Below are positions 34,595 to 45,603 of a DNA stretch of 64,000 nt, one piece after another; positions within the stretch are counted from its first letter, which is position 1, and every line of letters starts with the position of its first letter. This DNA is from Oscheius onirici (Eukaryota; Nematoda; Chromadorea; Rhabditida; Rhabditidae): positions 6,014,001-6,078,000 of the forward strand of contig OW051471.1 in the NCBI GenBank assembly GCA_932521025.1, given 5' to 3'. The notes beneath the pieces were generated by a model. That model was not told where the DNA came from. It made no database searches and worked only from the letters and a program-made list of their open reading frames with translations. A program made the translations under genes and the position numbers.

Positions 34595-37097
34595 CTAAAA
34601 ACGAACAGGTTCAAAAAGAGACAAGAGGCTTTGGCTCTCTCGTGGCGCGGTCTGAATAGCCGGGTCAACACTTGTTATGCACGAACCTGACGACGCAATG
34701 ACTCGGGCATCTTCTTCCATTTCTTGATCTTTCTGCTTCTTTCTTCTGTGGCTCATTCCGTATCGAACCAAAGCCATCAGACAGATACTGATGCACAGAA
34801 TGGTCATAATGATTGCTGCAAAAAATAGTTGACAAATTCTTCAAAACTGTACCAAGAATGATCCATCCTACAAGACTGAGAGGCTTGGAAGTTAGCGCTC
34901 CTTGAGCAGGAGCGTCTCCGATCGGGCAAATGTCAAGATCACGAAGGTTTGTTCCAGTAGGAGGACATCCATTGACCGAGGTGACACATTGAGCCAGACA
35001 TCCGGGTTTCTCAATATCGATGTCAACGTTTTCTCTCAACATCTGACGGAACCACACAAGGTCGCTGTTGCAGAACCATGGATTTCCTGAAAAGAGGTTA
35101 AAGAGAGCAGATACACCCCTCTCTCTCAGTTCTTACAGCGTCAACGGCGGATCTGCCGGGGGCGGAAAGAGCTGTTTACTGAAGGTCCCAGACCGGCCGA
35201 TGGTGACTAAGTGGAGGGGACCGGCGGAAAGAGAGCTGACTGGCAACATCGGAATGTGCCAAGGATTAGCGGCTGACCGCGGGGGATTAGGTTTTCGAGA
35301 TTTGGACCGATTCAAACGAAAAGGGGTCAACTCACCACAACAGTAGATGACTCGTCGGTCGTTCGGTTTCGGGGCGAAAGTGTTCAGGAAAACATTGTCA
35401 GGAAGCGACTGTAGCTGGTTGTAACTGAGATACTAATGTTTCTAATTAATAACAGGAACACACCTAATATCGAGATGAGAAAGAGAGGGCAGATTCGCAA
35501 AGCCAAGAGGTTGAACATTGTCGATTCTGTTTCCCTGAACGTCGATCGAATACAGTTGGTCCAATCCTTCGAAAAAGTCTGCCCGAATCCTGTAATAGTT
35601 TTGTTTCGAGCTCAATTATCCCCAGAGGGAAGAGAAAGATCCATTGGTCTGGTTCTGGACTGTTTGAGCAGCGGCCCCTCCTTATGACCAACACCCCAAC
35701 AGCCTCAAGTGGTTTGCTCGAATGCGAACCGATAGAATGAGGACTCTTTTGTACTAATGAGGAAAGAAACTGACTGTGAAAGACGGTTTTTGTTGAGAAC
35801 GATGGCCTGGATCTGCGGAGTTCTCTGGAAAGCTCCACGCTCGATTGTGTCGACGGCCGCCTCCGACATCTCAAGACGGATCAACAAGGGAATATGCTAA
35901 GTCTCTGAATCATACAACTACATGCAGTACTGACCATAAAAGCATTGTTCGGAATAACTGAGATGGGAGTTTCTCCAATGCCAAGAGCTCTCAACTGACC
36001 AATGTAACGGAACATCTCCGGAGCCCAACTGGGGAACTTGTTTCCAGTCAAATACAAGTACTGTAGATTTGGCAATCCCTGAAAAAGGAGTATAATTCAT
36101 AATGTCAGACGGTTACCTGGAAGGCCTGGGGTGGAATGACGGTGATTCCGTTGAACTCGAGTGAGAGTGACGTCAAGTTGGGAAAGTCCAAAGCTCCTAC
36201 TGGAACCTCGTTGATGTTGTTGAGACCGAGGTTCAGATTTGTCAAGGTCTCTCGTTGATTGACCAGAGCTGCCGAAGGAATCTGGGTAAGAGAGTTCGTC
36301 TCAAGAGAAAGTTCTTGAAGAAGACGCAGTGGACGGAAGACGGTATTCTCTCCGAGTGTAGCATCGGTCAGTCGATTGCCAGCAAGGGACAGTTTGATGA
36401 TGAGATCCTTGCTTGCATAGCTGGCAAAGGCATTGGACGACAGCTGACTGATTCGGTTTCTGTTGAGATAGAGCTTTCGGAGATTTCTCAACTGGGGGAC
36501 TCCTTGCTGTGGAATCTGGCCAAGATTGTTGTCATTCTAAACAGACAATGACAGTTAAACTAATAACAAACCAAGTCAAGTTCGACAAGAGAATCGAAAA
36601 GAGCACCACTAAATGCTTGGTCATCAATTGATTGAAGAGTGTTTCTGTTCAAAACGAGTCGCAGAATTGTGAAGCCTTGGAAGGCGTTGGCCGGAATCCT
36701 GCTCACAGCCGTGTCAGTAATCGTGAGAGAATCAATCTGAACCGGACCATTGTATCCTGGTACTTTTTTTTTGCTTGGGACTGCGCTTATTTGCACGGTG
36801 CTCATGTTACTGTTGCGCAACCACCGCCTGCGGCAAAATTTTGCAAGCCAAAAGACTAACAATAAGTAAAACACCTACATAGGTCAGAAAAATTAAGAGA
36901 AAGATAACAAGGCTTACCGCGATGTTCCGAGCAGGCTGAATGGCCTGTAGAGCATTTTGGAGAGATCCAGCATTCTGACAGACAATGGCGACTGGCTCAT
37001 AAATGGAAGGAACACAGGTACAAGGTCCAGAAAGCTGCGGACATTGAGCCGAAGCTACCGCGAGCAACGCGGCGGCCACAGAGAGCGCGAGCAGCAT
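34595..37097 (-). CDS. leucine-rich-repeat type I membrane protein
   Basis: Nine minus-strand exons: 37097-36918, 36756-36572, 36536-36117, 36078-35935, 35896-35775, 35589-35464, 35424-35336, 35086-34853, 34815-34595. Signal peptide MLLALSVAAALLAVASA; a Cys-containing N-cap (CPQLSGPCTC); about ten LRRs such as LRKLYLNRNRISQL and LTNLNLGLNNINEVP; an LRRCT cap with NPWFCNSDLVWF and paired Cys; one span (IIMTILCISICLMALV); and a short basic tail. Extracellular LRR proteins act in adhesion and neural wiring. Exon lengths leave a one-base mismatch at the exon 1-2 border, next to an A9 run at the acceptor. The C-terminus may extend past 34595: a 28-nt intron (GTCTCT...TTTTAG) would add about 30 residues. 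Confidence 0.8.
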
Positions 37098-39138
37098 TGG
37101 AGTGATTGGAAGGGGCGGCGGAAAGACGGATGGAGCAGGACCGGAAAACCGGCTGACGAACAAGCTGAAAGCACACGTACGGAGGGCACGTTAGGACAAG
37201 AAAGACGACAGATAAAAGAACACGCGAGGGGTGCAAATGCTGTGTTTCAGAACTCATAAAGAAGTGTTAGAATAGACGACCTTTCAAAATCAAACGATTT
37301 GAAGCTTTAGGTCCTTGTCCAGATTTATGTACGTTGGGCCAGCATTGCTGGCTCGCATTCACCTGCCTTGGTCAATGTTCTCCCTTTGAACCACTGGAGT
37401 CTATTTTCGGAAAGGTCGAAAATATTTGATATAAAACTAACAAACTTGCTCAAAAAGAACTGAATGGAAAAGGTCGATCGAAAAGGCGTAAATGAGAAGG
37501 GATCATTCGCTCCTTGTCAGGCGTGCAAACAGTCCCTATGGTGACAGCGCACGATCTCATCCGAAGACAATGGTCTACTTGTTCTGTCCTAGTTGGCGAC
37601 AGCTTTTTTTGTACTATTGTACCTCTCGCCACTTATAGGGAGTTGGAACTGGTAGAGTACGTCATTCAGGTCTGCCGAATGGTCATTTCGAAAGCTTTGT
37701 GGCTGTTTGTTTGTGTCCAGGTGTGTGCATCAACTGTAATCCTCAAACATGCCCACCAACGGTCCGGCTATTTCGGAAGTGCCGAAAGAGAATTACCAGC
37801 TTTTTCGAAACGTGGCTGGCGTCTGGAAGACTGTTGAAACACTAGTATGCAATGGTAGAGAACATTTTAATACTAGTGATTCCTCTTTTAAACATGTACC
37901 GCGATCATTGCGCGTAGCGGTACGCGGTGGTTTGGTTTCCCTTTGGCTTGGTACGCGCCGCTGAAAACTGAAAATTTCGATAACTTGAATACCGTTCACC
38001 CATCGGTCTGAATTTTTTTTTATGAAAAAGACCACCGTAAATTATCCAGGAAAAAAAATTGGGATCGATAGGTTGAAAAATAATACATTTTCCAAAAACA
38101 TGTCGTTGTCCTACTTGTATCCCAGTTGGTGACTAGGCCAAGGCGTTTGTCCGAAAAGTTTGAGTAGCTTGCAACTATGCGTCAATTCGTATTTTGCCAA
38201 GAAAAGAGTAGCTACAAGTTCAATTTTAACCCAAAATTGCTACGAAATTTATCTATGAGAACAAGAATAGGTACCAGTTCGACAAAAATAGCCGAAGAGT
38301 ACGTCCCAAATAGCCGAAAAACTGATTTCTGCAAGAAATAGCTAAATTTCGAATAATAATTGTTCGTCAGATCGAAAATGTCCGCGACGCACTTTTGCGT
38401 ACGGATTTGGCGCGTGCTCAAATTTTATTTTTTTCTGGAAACGTCTGTATCTCGGCAATGAAAAAATATTTTTCGATAAACTCGTTACTCTACTAATTGA
38501 GTACTACAAGATTATACCACTTAGAACCGAATTTGTTCGATTTTTTCGCCCCGATTTTTGACCAAACTTCGGTCACCGTGGCTCAGCCTTTGAGAATTTT
38601 CGGGATTTTATGGTTGGTACCGATAGTACTCGCCGAGTACTACATACGTATGCCATCGATATATTTGGGAGGGACCAAGTGAGTTCGGACACTACGCGAT
38701 TTATAATTATAAGGTAGATATAGACTGTATATCTGGAAAATGTTCCTCTGATAAGCAGTTTGAGCTTTGTTTTTTGTGTATCGGAAATTCGTTCGTTTTC
38801 GATGTACTTTCAACAAACAAAAAACGCATTGTCCTGTACTGCTGTGAGAATATTTTCCAACGACAAGTTGAAATTACGCGGGCAAGGAATTATTTGCCCG
38901 CTTGCCCTTCTCACATTCGAAATTGGTTGACTTCAAAGTCAGTTTTATTTATTTCCTCTATATTAAGTTTATTTTTATTTTTGCTTTGCCAAAACTACCA
39001 AAAAAAGTAACGTACACAAAAGGTTTATTTTCTCAAAGATCAAAGACGTTTCCACTGCACTTTGAAATCTAACACATTACGCAGTATCTTGCTAAATAAT
39101 CGTTTTTGTAATATTTAATCAGTTTTTCTCAGCTTTCG
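37098..39138. other. intergenic AT-rich DNA, no gene recognised
   Basis: Two kilobases with only scattered short frames on both strands and no splice-linked series. Divergent promoters of the LRR gene (left) and cyclin L (right) must lie within. Confidence 0.5.
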
Positions 39139-42037
39139 ATGACGTCTTTTGACGAAAAACTTCGATCCGCATTGGCGAAAGCTCAGACGATGGCAAAACC
39201 AGCAGCTCAGGTTATCTTTTGGTTTGATTGGTCATATTCTTTCTTTTCAGTCAGAAACTGTCGTCGATGGAACAGTAGCTTCCGTCAGCAAGCAAAACAC
39301 AGATCTGCCGAAACCCGAAGGAAATCCGTTGATCAAAATCAGCAAATTCGACTTCCGCCCACTTTATTCGAGGTTTCTTTTCAAACTCATTTCTATTTAC
39401 TGAAGATTCAGAGTTGATATCAACTGCGATAAATGGCTGATGACAATGAGTGAAGAGTCACGAGGAAAATTGGAACATCCACCTTCCTTAGATGACGGAA
39501 TTGATTTCCAAACAGAACAAGTTAGTTAGTTCTCAATTTTGTTCTACAAGGTTGGCAACGCCCTTCCAGGGCTAAAGTAGAAATTCATGACTTCGCTCTG
39601 TCACGGAGCCCTAGTCGTGGTTTTCCTTTCATGCCTCCTTCGTTACTCTCCTCCTGTCACTCTCCCTGACCCTCCAAAGAAACTATCGAAATTGGAACCC
39701 GCTCCCTCCCAAGCCTAATTTCAAAATGTAGGACCTGAACGGGTCGCCCGGCCCGTTCTTAGCTTCAGTGAGTCTCAGTCCTACTGTCCCTTCCCTTCTC
39801 CCCTTGTCAATCTGTTCCAGTCACGCCTTGTCCCTCCAAAGAAACTACCAAAGTGGTTAGAACACTTCACGCACTTGATTTTCCTGTCGCGACTTGTTAA
39901 AAACTAAGTTGCGCACAAAGCTCCCCTCCTTATCCTCAAATAGAGCTTCAGACAGACACACACAGAGACTTGAGAGCAATTTAAAATAGGAAATACGAAA
40001 TATTTCAGGAAATACGGTTTCTTGGCTGTGAACTGATCCAAGAAGGAGCCATTTTACTAAAACTGCCACAGACCGCCGCTGCTACGGGTCAAATTTTGTT
40101 TCATCGTTTCTACTATCAGCGTAGTTTCCTGAAATATTGGTTTCAAGTATGTATTTTATCTTTCTCTCAATCATGATTTTAGCACACGGTAATGGCTTGT
40201 CTCCTGCTGGCATCGAAAATCGAAGAGGCTCCGCGACGCCCTCGTGACATCTACAACATTTTCCATCGGCTCGAACAACTTCACAATCTAAAAAACAAAG
40301 GACGTCCAATCACAATGTAAGCATTTCAGCCTACAAAAAGATATGAAGCTTGAAACCAAGTTTCGTATCATAAATTCGTATTTTTCGTCCATTTACACTG
40401 TTCGCACCTTAAATTTAAAATTAATTATTTGCACAACAAACGAAGAAACTATTCTACACGGAACCTGTTGTTTGGGTGTGAAAAATATGTACAATTCCTA
40501 TTGAACTAACGATTTTCATCTAGATGCCAACCGAATTGGATCTGCTGCTGATTTCTCTCGGAAAGGCAGAAGAAGAGCCGGCTGTAAGAGCTACAGTTTT
40601 TTTCTTCAAGAAGAGGAGGGCCATTTTTAAACTAGCAAGAAGGCGGTGGGTTAAGTTGTATGTAGCGAAACCACGTTTATTTATTATCTTCTTGTATCTT
40701 TCTGCTGAAACGGGTGATAAATTTCCACGTTGTGTGCATTCCGTTAAGAGAAATTTCAATCCGGAAAACTGCCACTAAAGTTAAGAAAAATATGTTTTTC
40801 ACCAAAATCACCCGACATTTTATTGTAACTTGAAAGCTTAAAATCAATAGGAAAACAGAAAGAGGTTTCGCTACATACACCTTGAGTTTTCCCCCTTTTC
40901 TTGCTTCAAAATGTTTTCGGCCCTCCCACAACAGGTTCCGTGTAAAATTGGGTTCTTTGTATTTCATTGCTCGCTATCAACCAATCCTTTTTTAGAGAAA
41001 CTACAGCGCAGCTAAAACCGGCCGATATCAACCAAAAGTACATGAACGCCAAAACACACGTCTTGAACACGGAGAAGAGAATGATGTCATGCTTAGGATT
41101 TGTTGTCCATGTCAAACATCCACACAAACTCATCATTTCCTACATTTTCACACTTGGTTATGGCGTACGGAACGACTTTATTCAGAAAGCTTGGTAAGTC
41201 TTTGGATTCGTCTTTCTTTAAACATTCATGCTCTAGGAGTTATATGAATGATGGCTTGCGAACGGATATGTTTGTGAGGTACAAACCGGAAACAATCGCG
41301 TGTGCTTGTATTTTTGTTGCTGCAAGAACTGTCGAAGAGCCAATCCCGCTGCCAAGTCAGCCCTTCCATTGGTTCGAGCTGTTTGACGCTTCTGATCGAG
41401 ACGTCTACACGATTGCCAATCAACTGATGACTCTTTATGCCAGGCAAAAGGTATGATTCTTTTCTTCTCTATCATAAAAAGTAATGTTTTCAGCCAGTGA
41501 ATATGAATCGTTTGGTTCATATTCTCGATAAAATGAGGGAAGAAAAGGAGACGGCTGAATTGGCAGAAAAGGCTCGACAGGCAGCTCTTATTGCTGCCAA
41601 ACTTTCGGAAATAAAGGAGAAACATGAGAGATCAGTTGACAAAACGAGCAGGAAACGAAGTCCTTCTCGATCGAGAACTCGTTCTCCCAGAAAGTTTTTT
41701 CTTTCAAACGATTCATTGCAAGCGAAATCTTTCAGGAAACATTCGCCGAAGAAACGTCGCGATTCTCCCGATCGGAAGTACAAAAGTAACGGACGAGAGA
41801 GGGATCGTCGAGACGACAAGGACAGAAGGGATCGAAATCGACGAGACAACAGGGACGAGAGAAGACGAAGAAGTCACAGTCGTGATCGTCGTAGTGATCG
41901 GGATTATGACCACAAGGTAATTTTATTGTCTTCGTCTAAACACGTGTTTTAAGGATCGTAGTAAGATGCGCAGCGACACCATCTACGAGACGCTGAAAAA
42001 TAGACAGCGGGAAGTTCCGATCAAGCCAAGAAAGTAA
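39139..42037 (+). CDS. cyclin L (RS-domain cyclin)
   Basis: Exons 39139-39210, 39251-39372, 39412-39520, 40009-40146, 40183-40316, 40996-41193, 41237-41450, 41494-41916 and 41954-42037 sum to 1494 nt, 497 aa. Cyclin L pairs with CDK11 to control transcription and splicing in nuclear speckles. First cyclin box: [48 protein letters not shown]. Second: [31 protein letters not shown] and [16 protein letters not shown]. The tail is Arg/Ser/Asp rich ([27 protein letters not shown]). Introns 3 and 5 are expanded by repeats (39550-39989; 40456-40943). DNMT2 follows after 137 nt on the same strand. Confidence 0.93.
39550..39989 (+). repeat. dispersed repeat family, copy 3 (cyclin L intron 3)
   Basis: The longest copy, about 440 bp. 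It starts GGTTGGCAACGCCCTTCCAG and ends GCAATTTAAAATAG. The interior has two partial duplications of the CTTCCCTTCTCCCC...TGTCCCTCCAAAGAAACTA block, suggesting an internal duplication or nested insertion. It lies wholly in the intron, and the host exons stay in frame. Confidence 0.75.
40456..40943. mobile_element. foldback (inverted-repeat) element in cyclin L intron 5
   Basis: The outer arms are exact 16-mers: ACACGGAACCTGTTGT at 40456-40471 and its reverse complement at 40928-40943. Inner arms are exact 15-mers: GTATGTAGCGAAACC at 40658-40672 and its reverse complement at 40864-40878. Between them the arms also share GGAGGGCC. The left arm is longer by about 140 nt, as if a second insertion had landed in it. 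No transposase frame is seen, so it is non-autonomous. Confidence 0.7.
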
Positions 42038-42174
42038 CTACCTCATTGTGATTTCGTATTTCTTGTTTCCCCGGTCAGTAAATTTGCAACTCGTCATGCT
42101 TTCCAAATATCCCGTTTCCACGACATGTATCCGTTCCAGTTTTATTCGAAGTTTACCCTAAATCCTGCTGAAGA

Positions 42175-43303
42175 ATGCCTGTCAAGTCGATAGAGTTCTA
42201 CTCGGGAATAGGCGGAATGCATTATGCCTTGAAGCAGTCCGACCCGGAAGCCACAGTTTTGGCAGCCTTTGATATCAACACGACTGCCAATTCAATCTAC
42301 CGACACAATTTTCCTGAAACAAATCTGAAACAGAACAATATTGAGGTTTGGCTTAATTTCGAATGTTTTTATGCGTTACAGGCCATTTCGATCAAGTTCC
42401 TAGAAGAAACAGCGGCAGATTTGTGGACAATGAGTCCTCCTTGCCAGCCATTTACCAAGTATTTCATTTTCTAGTGTGACCATTCAATCGAATGGTTTTA
42501 GAAAAGGACTACAGCTTTGGGACGAAGACCGGCGATCCAATTCTTTTTTGACGCTTCTGGAAAAGTTGAAAGTCATGTCGAACCCGCCAAATTACGTTTT
42601 CATCGAGAATGTGGTTGGTTTCGAAGAATCCTCAGTGCACAAGACGATGATGGCTACACTTACCCAGATTTACAATTGTCAGGTAACGTTTTTCTTCATT
42701 TTCAAATTGATTCAGCTGTAGGAATTCATTATTTCTCCTACCCAATACGGTGTTCCCAACTCTCGTCCACGTTACTATTTCCTTGCCTCAAGAATGAGCT
42801 CATTTGTGTCTGTGCCATTGTCAAAGGAGCCTCCCAATAATCATTCAGTGGAAATGGAAATTATTCGTTCATTTCTCGAATCTTCATCATCTCGAGCATC
42901 GATTCTCGACAAGAAAACTCTAGAAACTTATGGAAAAGCACTGGATGTAGTGACTCTTTCTTCCAAAAGATCTGCATGTTTCACAAAGTCGTATGGAACG
43001 TATATGAGCGGATGTGGGTCGTATTTCTGTGAGAATGAAGAGCAAACTGACGGAAAACACTTAACACAAAGTGCTTTGGAAGATCTGGGTTCGATCAAAG
43101 TCAGAAAACTGACACCGCGAGAGGTTTGTAGCATTCTCCTCTTTAAAAATATAAGTTTATAGGTGGCCAATTTGATGACTTTTCCCAAATCCTTTAAACA
43201 ACCGCCAGAAATATCGGACAAACAAATGTACAAGACGTTAGGGAATTCGGTCAACATTCATGTTGTTAGGTCTCTTCTGTCATATCTTCTAAGTTTCGAA
43301 TAA
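42175..43303 (+). CDS. tRNA (cytosine-5) methyltransferase DNMT2/TRDMT1
   Basis: Exons 42175-42345, 42382-42458, 42502-42682, 42722-43123 and 43163-43303 give 323 aa, close to other DNMT2 enzymes. SAM-binding motif I is IEFYSGIGGMHYAL; motif IV is MSPPCQPFTK with the catalytic Cys; motif VI is VFIENVVGFE; motif VIII is YGVPNSRPRYYFLA. The DNMT2-specific CFTKSYGTYMSGCGS and the C-terminal LGNSVNIHVV complete it. DNMT2 methylates C38 of tRNA-Asp and a few other tRNAs. All motifs are intact, so it should be active. C. elegans has no DNMT gene. The ATG is 137 nt after the cyclin L stop, with GTTCCAG as acceptor, so an operon is likely. Confidence 0.96.
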
Positions 43304-44446
43304 ATTCGGGAATTAGTCACCACTTATTTGCAAGTCTCTGTTAGTTCAGCGCCCAGAAAGTATCGTATATCGACACACGACACTCGAAAGTAAATTCGCC
43401 GCGGCGCCTCCTTGAGGACGGTATGAATGAACCTGGTCACACACTCTCATTGAGCTCATTCTCTCCCATTGTTTCTTTCGACCTTCATTGGGAGACTTCT
43501 CTGTGATGGAACAGTCTTTCGGACGGATCCTCTTCTCTATGGGTCATTCATTTTAAACAGATCGTAATCTATCGCGCTGATGGACTTGTCCTTGGGGTTC
43601 GCCATCCGACTGATTGTGGCCTGCCAAACGCTCTCTACCTCCGCCCGATTAATCGGCCTACCCCAACTAATTTGTCCTCATTAGGGCACTTTCACACCGT
43701 AATCTTATTACGCTGTGTTTACTCATCTACTATAGTTTTTAAATACAGTCTCACCTCCATCCCGTGACAATTATAACGCGTGAACGCAATTTGAGGCCAT
43801 AGACATTGAGGTTGCGGATCGGCTGGCCATAAATGTGCGGCGTCAGCTGAACAACTGCCTGCTTCGAAATTAATATTCTCTTCGGGCGCTCTCTGCCGAG
43901 CGAATTGATTGTTGTCCTCCGACGCAACGTCAACGCCCTTTATTGAGCCAGCGTGTTGCTTCCAACTCGGTCGGGATATACAGAACTCTTAGTCATCCGC
44001 CCGTCATTCTTCCGCAAACTTTCTAGCGCACTCCGTCTGTTGTTTCAGCGAATTAACCTGGCGTGAAAGGCTTCAATTGAATTTTCTCGCAGACTGTTGT
44101 TCTTGTCATTCAAAACTGTCAATTGTCGCTTTTACACACTTCTTTTGAAGGATTGGTGGCAGAGTTGCTCTACCAATTTATCACTTTTTGCTCCTTCTCG
44201 TTTCTGTGCTGTCAAACATTCACAAGGTTTAAAAAAAGTTTTTTGCGAAATGTCCGGCTCGGGCATATCATTGACATGACATAGTGTGTCCGACTGTTCG
44301 TTGCAGCTGTGAATCGATTCAGCAGCCAGATGTTGCTAGTTTTGGTTCAAATTTTATGCTCAGAATGCTTTCCTCTCTCGCATTCCGCTCTTCTCATTAT
44401 TTTTGTACTTAATTGCTCTTCTGTATTATTTAACGCCTTTTGCAGA
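43304..44446. other. intergenic DNA, no gene recognised
   Basis: About 1.1 kb without recognisable coding sequence; short frames on both strands do not link by splicing. Confidence 0.5.
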
Positions 44447-45346
44447 ATGTCGCGATCGGGATCAGATGAGGATCTTGCCAGCCGCGCAGTTTCCATTTCT
44501 GTGATAAAAGATACTGGATCAAAAGTAAGTTTTCGTGTCTTCCAATGATCATTTCTTCCTTTTTAGGTCGAACTTATGTTCAAAGCACACGGATTGAAGA
44601 AAAAGAAGAGCTTGCTCAACGCGATTGTCACCGTTTTCAGAAAAGTACGTTTCAGACAGATCATTACAAAGCCTTTTCACGCAGCTTCATATTTTTGCAA
44701 ACATGAGCGAGAGGTGAAAAGTGGAGTTGTGGTATCACCTATCCTGGGTTAGTGCGCGACCAGTTAGAGCGAATTAACTGTTGTCCGAAACGATAAATTA
44801 TACGGCGCCCTAATTCGAAGAGGAACCCAAAGACGCGATAAAGACTATGAGGAGGAAACATCAATGTTTTTTTCAGCCTCACCATCCCTCGAAGCTTCTA
44901 GCAAACGGAAAGTTCACTCGTTTTGAACTAAAAGAAGCCTCTCTCGGATTCACACTCGAAGTACAAACAGACAAGAAAAAGAAGAAAGGAAACGGCAACA
45001 GAGTCGACACGTTTGTATGTGATGTGAAACGATTCCCATCGAGAGTAAACCCGGACAGTGCCGAGTTTGAAGCGAGTTTTATTTTTTTCTTTCTTCTATT
45101 CGCAGGGTTGCAAATACTAAAAACAGCACGCGCGTGTGAGATGCTTATCAGCTGACCTGTGTCTGCTCTCTCGCGTGTCATATTTTGTTGCACAGCTGTT
45201 TCTCATTCAACTGTTTTTTTCAGGTTCTGGAACCTGCCAGCGGTGACTGTTTCATACTTTTGTCTGTTATCAAAGTGGATAACTTGACTACCAATTGGAA
45301 GGAATTCATGGCCGATAATGGAACGCTGGATGTCGAGCAAATTTAA
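44447..45346 (+). CDS. uncharacterised small protein
   Basis: Exons 44447-44524, 44567-44644, 44877-45014 and 45224-45346 join in frame to 138 aa. The first ATG sits one base after TTTTGCAG, a likely trans-splice site. It starts MSRSGSDEDLASRAV (acidic, Ser-rich), then a Lys cluster (GLKKKKSLLNAIV), a beta-like middle (FTRFELKEASLGFTLEVQ), a second Lys cluster and a C-terminal part with DCFILLSVIKVDN. No signal peptide or membrane span. The donor at 45015 (GTATGT) was chosen because it alone keeps phase with the last exon. I do not recognise the family. Confidence 0.6.
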
Positions 45347-45603
45347 CCCTTTTTCTTCATAATTTGTTCCTGTCTGCCTAAAGAGCACAGTTTTGCTGAT
45401 ACGGGTAATATCCTTTTCTTATAAGCTCTCAAAGTTGTTTTTTGTATGTTCCCATTTTGTTATGCAGCATAAATTTCTCGAATTATTTGTCCTAAACATT
45501 CCAGCTAGCGCGCGGTTGCTCTGCCGCCCCTTTATCTTCCAACACGGCTCATTTATAGCACGTTGTAAAAGCCTTTCAGATGTGTTTCTGAAGTAAACTC
45601 ATT

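Noticed and set aside
40524-40778. Plus-strand frame as an extra cyclin L exon
   Set aside because: Exons 40183-40316 and 40996-41193 join directly in phase and match the family; the frame lies inside the foldback element.
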